64,000 bases of DNA from Pirellulales bacterium (GTDB lineage Bacteria; Planctomycetota; Planctomycetia; Pirellulales; Lacipirellulaceae), in assembly GCA_019636345.1 (NCBI GenBank), contig JAHBXQ010000012.1:1-64000 (forward strand). Direction: 5' to 3'. Below the pieces are notes generated by a model that made no database searches, was not told where the DNA came from, and worked only from the letters and a program-made list of their open reading frames with translations. Positions 47,052 to 55,748 of this stretch are shown here, piece after piece. A program made the position numbers and the translations under genes. Each line of letters starts with the position of its first letter. The stretch's first letter is position 1.

Positions 47052-48492
47052 GACCCGCATTGTCATCATCGACGATGAATCCAGCGTCCGCTTTTCGCTT
47101 GTGCGGGCCCTCGGCTCCGACGACGTCGTCGTCGACGGCTACGAAACGGCCCGGGCCGGGATCGAAGCGATCGAGCGCGACGTTCCCGATCTCGTGTTGC
47201 TCGACGTCCGGCTCCCCGACATGTCGGGACTCGACGCCCTGCTCGCGCTGCGCGCCATCGACCCCAAGCTGATGGTCGTCGTCATCACGGCCCACGGCAC
47301 GACCGACACGGCGATCGAAGCCACCAAACGGGGCGCGTTCGACTACCTGCTCAAACCGTTCGAGCTGACGACGCTCCGCGCGGTGGTCGCCAAGGCGACC
47401 GAGGCGAGCCGACTGGCGCGGCGACCGACGCTGAACGCCGAACCAGGCTCGCCCCCCGCCGCTCCCACCGACTGGATCGTCGGTCGCAGCGCCGCCATGC
47501 AGGAGGTCTTCAAGGCGATCGGCCGGGTGGCCAACTCGGACGTCAACGTCCTGCTGCTCGGCGAGAGCGGGGTGGGCAAGGAACTTGTCGCCCGCGCGAT
47601 CTACCAGCACAGCAGCCGCGCGGACAAAATGTTTCACGCCATCAACTGCGCCGCGATTCCCGAGACGCTGCTTGAGAGCGAATTGTTCGGCCACGAGAAG
47701 GGGGCCTTCACCGGGGCCGAACGGCAGCGCATCGGCCGATTCGAACAGGCCACCGGCGGCACCGTGTTTCTCGACGAAATCGGCGACATGAGCCCCGCGA
47801 TTCAGGCCAAGGTGCTGCGGCTCCTTCAGGATCAACGGTTCGAGCGCGTCGGCGGCGGCGAGACGATCCAGACCGACGTGCGGATCATCGCCGCGACCAA
47901 CCAGAACCTGACCGAACTGGTCGCCGCCGGGCGGTTTCGACAGGACTTGTTCTATCGGCTGAACACCTACACGATCGCGCTGCCGCCGCTGCGCGGGCGG
48001 CGCGACGACTTGCCGCTGTTGGTCGATCATTTCATCAAGCTCCACTCCGGCGAGATCAACAAGCACGTCGAGGCGGCCGCCCCCGAGACGCTGCTGGCGC
48101 TCGAGTCCTACTCCTGGCCGGGGAACGTCCGCGAACTGCAGGGGGTCGTCAAAACCGCGCTGGTGAACGCTACGTCCGACGTGCTCACCCCCGATTGCCT
48201 TCCCGAGTCGATCCTCAGCGGCGAGGCGGCCCTGGCGAGTCTTCCCGGCGGCGGCGGCGGGCGGTTCGACCTGACGAGCTTCGTCCACCGCCTGCTCCAA
48301 TCGCGCGAGGAGGACGTCTACCGCAAGGTCATGCTCGCGGTCGATCGCATCGTGCTTGACGAAGCGCTCCATGCCGCCAACGGCAACCAGGTCGAAGCAA
48401 GCCGCTCGCTGGGCATCTCGCGGACCACCCTGCGGGCGAAGCTGCAACTGCTGTCGCAGCGCCCGGTCGAAACGCCGACCGCCAGCTCGTAG
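47044..48492 (+). CDS. NtrC-type sigma-54-dependent response regulator
   Basis: A 482-residue regulator. Receiver domain (5-120) with DD at 10-11, phospho-acceptor Asp54 ([13 protein letters not shown]) and Lys in LLKPFE. The AAA+ core follows, with Walker A GESGVGKE, the sigma-54-contact loop [17 protein letters not shown], Walker [13 protein letters not shown], sensor [11 protein letters not shown] and arginine finger region [21 protein letters not shown] linker and a Fis-type helix-turn-helix ([20 protein letters not shown]) finish the protein. It should activate transcription from -24/-12 promoters on phosphorylation by the overlapping kinase. No adjacent -24/-12 promoter was recognised. 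Confidence 0.96.
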   Translation: MTKTRIVIIDDESSVRFSLVRALGSDDVVVDGYETARAGIEAIERDVPDLVLLDVRLPDMSGLDALLALRAIDPKLMVVVITAHGTTDTAIEATKRGAFDYLLKPFELTTLRAVVAKATEASRLARRPTLNAEPGSPPAAPTDWIVGRSAAMQEVFKAIGRVANSDVNVLLLGESGVGKELVARAIYQHSSRADKMFHAINCAAIPETLLESELFGHEKGAFTGAERQRIGRFEQATGGTVFLDEIGDMSPAIQAKVLRLLQDQRFERVGGGETIQTDVRIIAATNQNLTELVAAGRFRQDLFYRLNTYTIALPPLRGRRDDLPLLVDHFIKLHSGEINKHVEAAAPETLLALESYSWPGNVRELQGVVKTALVNATSDVLTPDCLPESILSGEAALASLPGGGGGRFDLTSFVHRLLQSREEDVYRKVMLAVDRIVLDEALHAANGNQVEASRSLGISRTTLRAKLQLLSQRPVETPTASS

Positions 48493-48729
48493 CCGCTCCG
48501 GATCTTCTGCGACCACGCGCCGCCGGCGGGGCCGCGGCTCCTGGTCGGGCGATCGAAGACCGCTAGCATCCCTCCGCGCCCCCCCCTGCGGCGAATCCTG
48601 CCTTCAGGAGCGTCACTGCCTCACGGCAAAAAAACCGAGATTTCGCCCAGGTTCCCCGGTGACAGGAATCCGCAAAATCTGCCTATCATGTCGTAGGGTT
48701 CGCTTCCTTGCCAAGTCTGCAGCACGCCC

Positions 48730-49374
48730 ATGGCCAGCGCCGCCAATAACGCCGAAGTCTTTTTGTCGCAAGCACTTGCCGGCTCGCAAGAAGGCTTCGG
48801 AAGGCTGTTGTCGCTGTACCGCAACTACCTCAAGCTCCTGGTGGTCGCCCAGCTCGAACAACCGCTCCGTCGCCGGGTGAGCCCCTCGGACGTCGTCCAG
48901 GAGACCTTTCTTGAGGCCAATCGCGACTTCGACCAGTTCCGCGGCCGATCGGCTGGGGAGTTCTGCGCCTGGCTGCGGCGGATACTCGTCAACAACATCC
49001 ACCGCGCGATCGAACAGCACGCCCTGGCGGCCAAGCGGTCGGTCCACCGCGAGGTCTCGCTCGACGCCCTGGCGACCTCCCTCGAACAGTCGACGGTCCG
49101 GCTGGAGGCGATCCTCGCCGGCTCGCTCGATTCTCCCAGCGAATCGCTGCAACGCCAGGAGCAGCAGCTCGACCTGGCGAACCGCCTGGCGGCGCTGCCG
49201 CGCGATTATCGCGACGTCATCCTGTTGCGGCACATGCACGGCTTGCCGTTCGAGGAGATCGGCCGCCGCATGGACCGCTCCGCGGGGGCGGCGCGGATGG
49301 TGTGGCTCCGCGCGATCCGCCACCTGCGCGAGACGATGAACCCGGCCAGCGAAGCCGTGGGAGAGACGCCGTGA
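48730..49374 (+). CDS. ECF-type RNA polymerase sigma factor
   Basis: A 214-residue sigma factor without region 1. Region 2 contains SPSDVVQETFLEANRDFDQFRGRSAGEFCAW as continuous helices (Qx-FLEA and FRG-R are typical), and region 4 reads LPRDYRDVILLRHMHGLPFEEIGRRM with a following helix. This planctomycete ECF group is found with Ser/Thr kinases that share the transcript. Its stop TGA overlaps the start GTG of the kinase (GTGA), so the two are coupled, and a three-gene operon results. The kinase may control the sigma factor, but no anti-sigma is visible. Confidence 0.9.
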   Translation: MASAANNAEVFLSQALAGSQEGFGRLLSLYRNYLKLLVVAQLEQPLRRRVSPSDVVQETFLEANRDFDQFRGRSAGEFCAWLRRILVNNIHRAIEQHALAAKRSVHREVSLDALATSLEQSTVRLEAILAGSLDSPSESLQRQEQQLDLANRLAALPRDYRDVILLRHMHGLPFEEIGRRMDRSAGAARMVWLRAIRHLRETMNPASEAVGETP

Positions 49375-52280
49375 TTCGCGCCGCCGATCCGACTCTGCCC
49401 GACGCCGAACCGGCCGAGCAACTGCTGGCCGCGCTGATGGACGAGTACCTGATCTCGCTCGAGCACGGCGCGCCGCTCGATCTCGACGAGATGATCGCGG
49501 CCCATCCGGCGCTTGAGGCCGACATCCGAGAGTTCGCCGCCAGCGTCGAGCAGCTCCATCGTGCGGCGCAGGAATCGCCGCTCCCCGGCGAAGCGACCGA
49601 GCCGGCCCTCGAATCGATCTCCCCCGCGACCCAGCGGCTGGGAGACTATCGGATCGTCCGCGAACTGGGGCGCGGCGGCATGGGGATCGTCTACGAAGCG
49701 GAGCAGCTCTCGCTGGCCCGCCGCGTCGCGCTCAAGGTGCTCCCCTTCGCCGCAATGTGGGATCGCAAGCAATTGGCCCGGTTTCAAAACGAAGCCCGCG
49801 CGGCCGCTCAGCTCCATCATCCCCACATTGTGCCGGTGTTCGGCGTCGGGCAGGATCGCGGGGTCCACTATTACGCGATGCAGATGGTGTCCGGGCAGTC
49901 GCTCGACAAGCTGCTGGCCGATCTCCGTCGCGGCGCCGAGTTGCGCAGCGCCGAAACCGCCGGCCCCGGGGGAACGACCGCCTCGCCCGGCGCCGCCACG
50001 ATGCGCTCGCTCGTCGAGACGGCCGACCTTTCCCCCGCGCGGCGCGGGGCGGGCTTTCGCGCCTACTGCCGCGCGGTGGCCGAACTGGGCGTCCAAGCCG
50101 CCGAGGCCCTGCAGTACGCCCACGACTGCGGCGTCATCCACCGCGACGTGAAGCCCTCGAACCTCCTCCTGGACGATCGCAACGCCGCCTGGATCACCGA
50201 CTTCGGCCTCGCGCGCATTCAGGGAGACGTTGGCGTCACGGCCACGGGCGACGTCGTCGGCACGTTGCGCTACATGAGTCCCGAGCAAGCCGCGGGACAG
50301 CAAGCGCTGATCGACCCGCGGACCGACGTCTATTCCCTGGGGGCGACGCTGTACGAACTGTTGACGCTCGCCCCCGCGTTTCCGGGCGAGGATCGCCGCG
50401 AGGTGCTGCGGGCCGTCATCGAACGCGACCCGTTGCCGCTGCGCGAGCTCGCCCCGGAAATTCCCGTCGACTTGGAAACGATCGTGCTCTGCGCGCTCTC
50501 GAAGTCGCGCGAGGACCGCTACGCGACGGCGGCCGAAATGGCCGACGACCTCCGCCGGTTCCTCGAAGACAAGCCGACCCGGGCCCGGCGGCCGACGGTG
50601 ATCGATCGCGCGACGAATCTCGTCCGCCGACATCGCAGGGCGACGGCCGCCCTGGCGGGATTCCTGCTCGTCGTGGCGGTGTTGTCGACGACCGGGGCGG
50701 CCTTGTTGTCGCGCGAGCAGGCCCGCACCGCCGCGGCGCTCGAAGACGCCCAGACCAGCCTCGAGAAGGCCCGCCGGGTGGTCGATCGATTCGGCGGCCA
50801 ATTCGTCCACGAGCTCGAGCGCCTGCCGGGAAGCGAGCCGCTCCGCCGCGCCGTGCTGGCCGACACGCTCGATTACTACCGCGACTTCATCGCCCAGGCG
50901 AGCGACGACCCGCACCTCAACGCCGATCTGGCGGCCACGCAGTACCAAGCCGGCGTCATCGCCGGTCGGCTCGGCGACTTCGCCGCCGCCAACGACTTCT
51001 TGCACGCCGCGGCCGAAGAGTTCGGCCAACTCGCCGTGCGCGCCCCCCGCGGCGAGCGGCGTGACGAGTATCTCGCCCGCCAAGCCGCCTCGTGGAACAG
51101 CCTCGCCTTGGTCGAGGTCGATCACGGCGACCTGAGCGAGGCGCAGCGACTCTATCGGCTGGCCGTCGACGTGCAGCGCCCGTTGGCCGCCGGCCGCGAG
51201 GCCTCGGCCGAGAGCCGCCGCCAGTACGCCCAAATCCGGGCCAATCGCGGTCTGCTGGCGCGCCGCCAGGGCGACGCGACCGCGGCCGCGACCGATTTCG
51301 CGGCGGCGATCGCGGTGCTCGAACGGCTCGTCGCCGAAGCGCCCGCCTCGCGCGGCGCCAAGTACGATCTCGCCCTGGCGCTCAACAACCGCAGCTTCGT
51401 CGAGCAAGCAAGCGATCTGGCCGCGGCCCGGGCGTCGTGCGAATCGGCGGTTGCGCTGCTCCGCGAACTGATCGACCAATCCGAAGCGACCTCGGCCGAC
51501 CTCGTGCGGCATCAGGCCGACGTCGCGTTGTGCCTCAACAACCTCGGCGCCATCCGCGGCCACATGCAGGACGACGCGGCCGCCGCGACGGTGCTGCGCG
51601 AGGCGGCGACGATCCAGGAATCGCTGCTGCGCCGCGCCCCCGCGGTCGTTCAGCATCGCAGCGACTTGGCGATCACGCTGAACAACCTGGGTCAAGCTGA
51701 GACGCGCGCCGGCCGGCCCGCCGCGGCGCGGCAGGCGTTCCAGCGCGCCGCCGCGCTGTTCGAGCAGTTGACGCACGACTACCCCGGCGAACCCCGCTTC
51801 GCCAGCGCGTCGGCTGGCGTCCTGAACAACCAGGCGATGGCCGACGAACTGGCCGGCGACTGGTCCGCGGCCCTGGCCAAGTACGAATCGGCGATCGAGC
51901 GCCAACGCGCCGCCTGGGGCCAAGGGCCCGAGCGGTCGGCGTTCCGCGATTCGCTTAACAAGCACTACGTCAACTACGCCCGCTGCCTGCGCGCCGCGGG
52001 CCGGGTCGAGGATGCGGCCGCGGCGTGCGTCGCCCGGCGCGAACTGTGGCCCGACGACGGCCGGCAGTTGTATCGCATCGCATTGGAATTGGTCGCCACG
52101 GCCGAGGCCGCTCCATCCGGCGCCGACGCGATGCTCGCCGAGGCCGCGGCCGCGCTGGTCGCCGCCGCGGACGTCTGGAACGACGCCGACGGACCCCTGG
52201 CGGCCGAGCCGCTGCCGTCGGCGCTGCGAGATCGGGTCGCCGCCGATCTCGTCGCGCGCTTGGAAGGAGCGAAGCGATGA
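49371..52280 (+). CDS. Membrane Ser/Thr protein kinase with TPR-rich outer domain
   Basis: 969 residues from the GTG at 49371. The N-terminal 90 residues are a helical planctomycete-type lead. The kinase (about 93-400) has the Gly loop GRGGMGIVYEA, catalytic Lys122 (VALKV), HRDVKPSN at 257-264 and DFGLARI at 277-283, then SPEQAAGQ. A single membrane helix lies at about 424-446 (AALAGFLLVVAVLSTTGAAL). The outer part is a TPR-like helical solenoid (about 450-930), with QYAQIRANRGLLARRQGDAT and LNNLGAIRGHMQDDAAA. The architecture is typical of planctomycete PknB-like receptors. The downstream gene starts within its stop (ATGA). Confidence 0.93.
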   Translation: MIRAADPTLPDAEPAEQLLAALMDEYLISLEHGAPLDLDEMIAAHPALEADIREFAASVEQLHRAAQESPLPGEATEPALESISPATQRLGDYRIVRELGRGGMGIVYEAEQLSLARRVALKVLPFAAMWDRKQLARFQNEARAAAQLHHPHIVPVFGVGQDRGVHYYAMQMVSGQSLDKLLADLRRGAELRSAETAGPGGTTASPGAATMRSLVETADLSPARRGAGFRAYCRAVAELGVQAAEALQYAHDCGVIHRDVKPSNLLLDDRNAAWITDFGLARIQGDVGVTATGDVVGTLRYMSPEQAAGQQALIDPRTDVYSLGATLYELLTLAPAFPGEDRREVLRAVIERDPLPLRELAPEIPVDLETIVLCALSKSREDRYATAAEMADDLRRFLEDKPTRARRPTVIDRATNLVRRHRRATAALAGFLLVVAVLSTTGAALLSREQARTAAALEDAQTSLEKARRVVDRFGGQFVHELERLPGSEPLRRAVLADTLDYYRDFIAQASDDPHLNADLAATQYQAGVIAGRLGDFAAANDFLHAAAEEFGQLAVRAPRGERRDEYLARQAASWNSLALVEVDHGDLSEAQRLYRLAVDVQRPLAAGREASAESRRQYAQIRANRGLLARRQGDATAAATDFAAAIAVLERLVAEAPASRGAKYDLALALNNRSFVEQASDLAAARASCESAVALLRELIDQSEATSADLVRHQADVALCLNNLGAIRGHMQDDAAAATVLREAATIQESLLRRAPAVVQHRSDLAITLNNLGQAETRAGRPAAARQAFQRAAALFEQLTHDYPGEPRFASASAGVLNNQAMADELAGDWSAALAKYESAIERQRAAWGQGPERSAFRDSLNKHYVNYARCLRAAGRVEDAAAACVARRELWPDDGRQLYRIALELVATAEAAPSGADAMLAEAAAALVAAADVWNDADGPLAAEPLPSALRDRVAADLVARLEGAKR

Positions 52281-53446
52281 ACGCCTGGCTGAACGCCCTC
52301 CGACATGTCCTGCGCCGCCCTGCCGCCGCCGCGCCGCGCGCGGCTGGGCGCCGCCTCGCCTTCGAACAGGCCGAGTCGCGGCTCGCCCTGTCGACCGCCG
52401 TCGCCGTCGACTTGCCCGGGCGGTTCGACGTCGCCCCGGACAGCGGCGGCTTCGTCCTGTTGAACGAGTTCGCCGTGACTCGCTTCAACATGACCGGAGC
52501 GACCGACGCGCTGTTCTCCACGGGCGAGTGGCACGACGTCGATCCCGACGGTTTGCCGCGCGACCCCGCGGGATTCCAAGCTGCCGGCAACGACCCGTAC
52601 TCGCTCAGCGAAGTTGGGGGGAATCAGCCGCCGCAACCGCGACTCAACGTGATCCTCCCCCCGGGGGTCATGCCGGGCGCCGCGGGCGAGATCCAACTCG
52701 CCGAGGTCATGAACGGTCGCGGAACCCTGCGGCACGAACGCCCCGAGCGCGGGCTCGCCGAGCGGCCGGCCCCGACCGATCGCGTCGGCGCCGTCGTCGG
52801 CGAATCGGCCGAGCGCCCGCTGGCGACCTCGCAAGGGCGCGAGGCGGCGTTCGAGGTCGCCGGGCTCGAACAACGTCGCATCCGCCGCACGGACCAACGC
52901 GCGGCCGACCGCAACGCCGACGCCCCGGACGCGCGCCTCGCGGCGTCGTTCTCGCCGTGGGCCGCCGATCTGGCTCACGCCGCGGCGAGCATGGTCCCCG
53001 CGCTCCCCGCCGCGGCCGAACCCGCGCCCCCCGCGCAACCTGCCGCCGACGAGCCGCAGCAGCCCTCGCCCGGCGATCAGGCCGCCGCCCGCAATGCGTC
53101 GCGCGAGACCCCTTGGCCCGCGCTGCCGATCGACGAGCTCGAACTCGTCGCCGGCGAACCGGTCGCGACGACCGCTCCGCGCGATCCCGCGGGCGACTCC
53201 CCGACGGGCGACCTTCCCGCGGATCGCGACGCCGCGTTCGCCGCGTGGGGCGACTCGGCCTTGCCGATCGGCGCCGCGGCCGATCGCCAACGCACCTCGG
53301 CCGCGTGGCCCCTGTTGGCGGCGCTCGCAGCCAGCGCCTGGGCCGTCCGCGCCGTCGTGACCACGGGCGACCCGAATCCCGCCGCGCCACAACCCGCCCG
53401 CCGCCGCCCGCCATCGCCCCGCTCCCCCCTGACCGGCCGGCGCTAA
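52277..53446 (+). CDS. Third gene of the sigma/kinase operon: Ala/Pro-rich single-pass membrane protein
   Basis: 389 residues from the ATG at 52277, overlapping the kinase stop (ATGA). The first 45 residues (RLAFEQAESRLALSTAVAVD) resemble the 'E..ESR.LLS' lead found on many large planctomycete exported proteins. The middle is Ala/Pro/Asp-rich with little predicted structure, and near the end one hydrophobic stretch (SAAWPLLAALAASAWAVRAV) could be a membrane segment. No known domain is recognised. The coding pattern seems to continue after its stop in another frame (53447-53547), so the true C-terminus may be longer. Function unknown; the coupling suggests an accessory or target of the sigma/kinase pair. 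Confidence 0.75.
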   Translation: MNAWLNALRHVLRRPAAAAPRAAGRRLAFEQAESRLALSTAVAVDLPGRFDVAPDSGGFVLLNEFAVTRFNMTGATDALFSTGEWHDVDPDGLPRDPAGFQAAGNDPYSLSEVGGNQPPQPRLNVILPPGVMPGAAGEIQLAEVMNGRGTLRHERPERGLAERPAPTDRVGAVVGESAERPLATSQGREAAFEVAGLEQRRIRRTDQRAADRNADAPDARLAASFSPWAADLAHAAASMVPALPAAAEPAPPAQPAADEPQQPSPGDQAAARNASRETPWPALPIDELELVAGEPVATTAPRDPAGDSPTGDLPADRDAAFAAWGDSALPIGAAADRQRTSAAWPLLAALAASAWAVRAVVTTGDPNPAAPQPARRRPPSPRSPLTGRR

Positions 53447-53547
53447 CCGCCGATGCCGCCCGCAGCGTCCGCGAACAGGACGAACTCGACGAGGCCCAAT
53501 TCGCCGAATGGGCGAAACAGGCCAGCCGCCTGCCGGGGGAGCAGATG
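53447..53547 (+). pseudogene. Possible frameshifted C-terminal remnant of the preceding gene
   Basis: After the stop at 53446 a shifted frame (minus one) reads PALTADAARSVREQDELDEA then QFAEWAKQASRLPGEQ with strong GC-rich third positions, as in real coding DNA of this genome. It could be the former C-terminus of the protein of 52277-53446, moved out of frame by a one- or two-base change near 53400, or an independent remnant. It runs straight into the 260-bp direct repeat at 53548, which would have cut it off. Confidence 0.4.
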
Positions 53548-53807
53548 GAGGCGAGCGCCGAACCCACGCCCGCGCCTCTCCTCAGGCGCCGGGCATGCGC
53601 GTCTTCGGTTCGCCATGGCGCGCGGCGGAGGATCGCCGTGGGCATGCCGCCTTGCTTCCCGCGCGGCAATCTCGACGCCGGCTTCTTCCAGGCCCGGCAG
53701 GGCCGGCAGGTTGTCGCCAGGGCCGCGAGGCCCTGGTTGGCGGTTGGAGACAATTCGCAGCCCCAACCGGGGCGACAGAAGCGCGGCCGTTCTCAGGTCG
53801 ACGCGCG
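53548..53807. repeat. About 260-bp direct repeat, copy A
   Basis: The segment starting gaggcgagcgccg and running to tcgacgcgc matches 55892-56157 at about 85 percent by eye, including gacgccggcttcttccaggc, a central ccagggccgcgaggccctgg palindrome and gcgacagaagcgcggccg. Both copies are in the same orientation, 2.3 kb apart. A related string with GLAALATTCRP readable on the minus strand appears in both; I treat it as non-coding repetitive DNA, as in other planctomycetes. Confidence 0.8.
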
Positions 53808-53941
53808 CGGCGGGTGCGCACAACTCGTTGCCTCGCCAAGAACTGCACGATACGTTGAGGGCACGGCAGACCTCCGTCGCGACCCGCAGCCAACTGGTCT
53901 CAGCCACGTTGCCGCCAGGGCTCTGCCAAGGGGCTTACCCA

Positions 53942-54006
53942 CAGGTTTTGTGGATAAGCAGGCCATGCCGGGGCTTATCTGCGTTTTTGTGTCGAATAAC
54001 AAGTTC
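53942..54006. repeat. 66-bp repeat, copy 1
   Basis: caggttttgtggataagcag ... gtgtcgaataacaagttc. It is almost identical to 54659-54724 (the second copy is one base longer). It contains an internal inverted pair ggataagc/gcttatc. It lies just before the small membrane-protein gene. Confidence 0.85.
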
Positions 54007-54050
54007 GGCGGCAGCGAACGATTACTGATTTGCCAACACCACACAAAACT

Positions 54051-54275
54051 ATGAAGCCCATCGCTCACTGGATACCCGCAGTATTTTGCGCGTTCCTATC
54101 ACTACTCGCGCTCTCGATGCAGATCCGCTCTGACTCGGGAGATTGGAAGCCGGCATTCTATTGTTTCCTGCCCATGTGCTTCTTTTTTGTCGGCTCAACG
54201 ACATCACAGATGCAGCGGGAGATTCGGGAGTTGCGGAAGCAGCTTGCCGAGTTGCAGCAGAAGCGAGTTGATTGA
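54051..54275 (+). CDS. Small cassette-type membrane protein
   Basis: A 74-residue protein from the ATG at 54051 (a TTG seven codons upstream in frame is also possible). It has two hydrophobic stretches (AVFCAFLSLLALSMQI and AFYCFLPMCFFFVGSTTS) and a C-terminal coiled coil (QMQREIRELRKQLAELQQKR). Its base composition (about 50 percent G+C) is well below its surroundings. The stop is 9 bases before the attC-like site, exactly the arrangement of an integron gene cassette. No family is recognised; proteins of this kind are frequent in cassette arrays. Confidence 0.7.
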   Translation: MKPIAHWIPAVFCAFLSLLALSMQIRSDSGDWKPAFYCFLPMCFFFVGSTTSQMQREIRELRKQLAELQQKRVD

Positions 54276-54284
54276 CATGTTGCC

Positions 54285-54377
54285 GCCTAACCATACGCTG
54301 CAGCGAACCTAGCGGGAGCGTCGCAGTTGCAATCGTCACGTCCCGTGCGCCGGGTCGCTGAACTTGGGTCGTTAGGA
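54285..54377 (+). other. attC-like integron recombination site 1
   Basis: A 93-bp imperfect palindrome bounded by GCCTAAC (54285-54291) and GTTAGGA (54371-54377), matching the R'' (RYYYAAC) and R' (GTTRRRY, last base off) ends of attC sites. Inside, cagcgaacc on the left pairs with the complement of gggtcgctg on the right, with mismatched extra bases, as in the L''/L' boxes. It follows a short gene by 9 bases and precedes another by 7 bases. Confidence 0.75.
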
Positions 54378-54384
54378 GACTTTG

Positions 54385-54507
54385 GTGCTTCGCCTGCTCA
54401 TCATCGCAATAGTCTTGATCCTCACCGGCTGCGACGATTCGCTTGATCGGCCAATCAGCTTTGCTCTTCCTGACGGATTCAGCGGACCGTTTGTGGTCAT
54501 TGAGCAT
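54385..54507 (+). pseudogene. Truncated lipoprotein gene interrupted by an inverted-repeat element
   Basis: The GTG at 54385, 7 bases after the attC-like site, starts LRLLIIAIVLILTGCDDSLD, a clean lipoprotein signal with lipobox LTGC, followed by RPISFALPDGFSGPFVVIEH. After His/Pro the frame enters the repeated GGTGGAAAAGGGG element at 54508 and then translates repeat DNA up to a stop at 54717. It looks like a second cassette gene truncated by the insertion. No function can be named. Confidence 0.6.
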
Positions 54508-54662
54508 CCTGGGGTGGAAAAGGGGGTGGAAAAGGGGACAGGTCCATTTCATCCACTCCATCTTCCACTTCCTCAGCCCGTGCGGGACGGGGGAATGTTC
54601 GAAAAGCCACCGACGCCTGTCCGCTGTGCTAATCTGGACCTGTCCCCTTTTCCATCCCCAGG
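54508..54662. repeat. Inverted-repeat element with aaaaggggacagg arms
   Basis: The left arm (54508-54545) is cctgggg plus a duplicated gtggaaaaggg unit ending gacaggtcc; the right arm (54636-54662) is its reverse complement, ggacctgtccccttttccat and ccccagg. About 90 bp of loop DNA lies between them. Palindromes with the gtggaaaaggggacaggtcc core occur repeatedly in planctomycete genomes and may be moved by REP-associated transposases. This copy interrupts the lipoprotein gene. Confidence 0.75.
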
Positions 54663-54724
54663 TTTTGTGGATAAGCAGGCCATGCCGGGACTTATCGGCA
54701 TTGTTTGTGTCGAATAACAAGTTC
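54659..54724. repeat. 66-bp repeat, copy 2
   Basis: Nearly identical to 53942-54006, starting caggttttgtggataagcag. It overlaps the last bases of the inverted-repeat element and ends 22 bases before the DUF1559 gene. Confidence 0.85.
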
Positions 54725-54745
54725 TGCCACTAACCATAGAGAGCA

Positions 54746-55741
54746 ATGATGATGCGACGCGGGTGGACATTGGTTGAACTGTTGGTCTCGCTGGGCGTCA
54801 TAGCGATTATCATGGCCATTGCGCTCCCAGCAATACAATCTGCCCGTGAATCAGCGCGACGTCAACAGTGCCAGAATAACCTCCGGCAGATCTTGATCGC
54901 AACTCAATCGCATCATGCTGCCACCAACGCGTTGCCATCGCTTTACAATGGCGCCTCCCTAACCTACCCCCTCGCGGAATGGGATCTGTTTCATATGCAT
55001 TCTTGGCGAGTCTCTCTCCTTCCCTATATGGAGCAATCCGCGTTGAAGGTACGGTTGAATTGGGATGCCCTTGCAACCGACGACGAGAACTTGCCAGTTG
55101 CTCAAACCGTCGTCTCAACGTACATTTGCCCAAGCGGTGGAAATCCAATGGACATGGGGTGGGGACTAAAGCACGGTTCAATTGGTATTCCACCCAGCAC
55201 TATCACTGAACAAGATCGCTATCGCGTTGTCCGTAGCGATTACGACGCGATGGCTGGGATTCAGGTGCTGCCCAATCCTCTGCCACCGAATACAAACGTT
55301 CTTTCCGTCGATCACGTTCGCTGGGGAATCTGGGGCTGGCCTGTGTTCGAAACGAAGACGACGTCGGGCTCACGTTTAGCTCGGTATCGGCAGGGAATGT
55401 TCCGTGACGTTACCGATGGGCTATCACACACTCTAGCGGTCGTTGAACGGGCGGGAAAACCGAAAGACTATCTCAATGGTAAGCTCAATGTTACTAGCGA
55501 AAACCCCAATGCGGACTATCCGGGCCAGGTGGGATGGTCGGCCAGCAACACCTTTGTCTGGTCAATCAATAACGACACCGTAGGTGTGAATGAATCAAAT
55601 TCAAAAGGCATCTATTCCTTTCACCGTGGTGGCGCAAATGTTGGAATTGCCGATGGTTCAGTCCGTTTTCTATCAGACGCAACGAACTTCGAGACGTTGG
55701 TAAAGCTTTACGGCAGGTCTGACGGTGGGTTGCCGGAATGA
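54746..55741 (+). CDS. DUF1559 protein with prepilin-type N-terminus
   Basis: A 331-residue protein. It opens with the prepilin signal MMMRRGWTLVELLVSLGVIA, where cleavage after Gly6 would leave a methylated residue and Glu at +5, then a long hydrophobic helix. The DUF1559 pattern follows: AIQSARESARRQQCQNNLRQ, HSWRVSLLPYMEQSAL, CPSGGNP, DVTDGLSHTLAVVERAG and FHRGGANVGIADGSVRFLSD near the end. The fold is pseudopilin-like; the family is massively expanded in planctomycetes, and its function is unknown. G+C is near 50 percent, far below the flanks, and an attC-like site follows its stop by 7 bases, so this copy looks like an imported gene cassette. Confidence 0.93.
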   Translation: MMMRRGWTLVELLVSLGVIAIIMAIALPAIQSARESARRQQCQNNLRQILIATQSHHAATNALPSLYNGASLTYPLAEWDLFHMHSWRVSLLPYMEQSALKVRLNWDALATDDENLPVAQTVVSTYICPSGGNPMDMGWGLKHGSIGIPPSTITEQDRYRVVRSDYDAMAGIQVLPNPLPPNTNVLSVDHVRWGIWGWPVFETKTTSGSRLARYRQGMFRDVTDGLSHTLAVVERAGKPKDYLNGKLNVTSENPNADYPGQVGWSASNTFVWSINNDTVGVNESNSKGIYSFHRGGANVGIADGSVRFLSDATNFETLVKLYGRSDGGLPE

Positions 55742-55748
55742 AGACATG

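Noticed and set aside
53443-53907. Minus-strand frame with a GLAALATTCRP-type peptide, also at 55673-56104
   Set aside because: The same text appears in both copies of the 260-bp repeat and is a translated repeat, not a conserved gene.
52012-54054. A 680-residue plus-strand open frame across the third operon gene and the repeats
   Set aside because: Mostly a shadow of the gene in another frame; only the small part 53447-53547 keeps a coding pattern, and the rest is repeat DNA.
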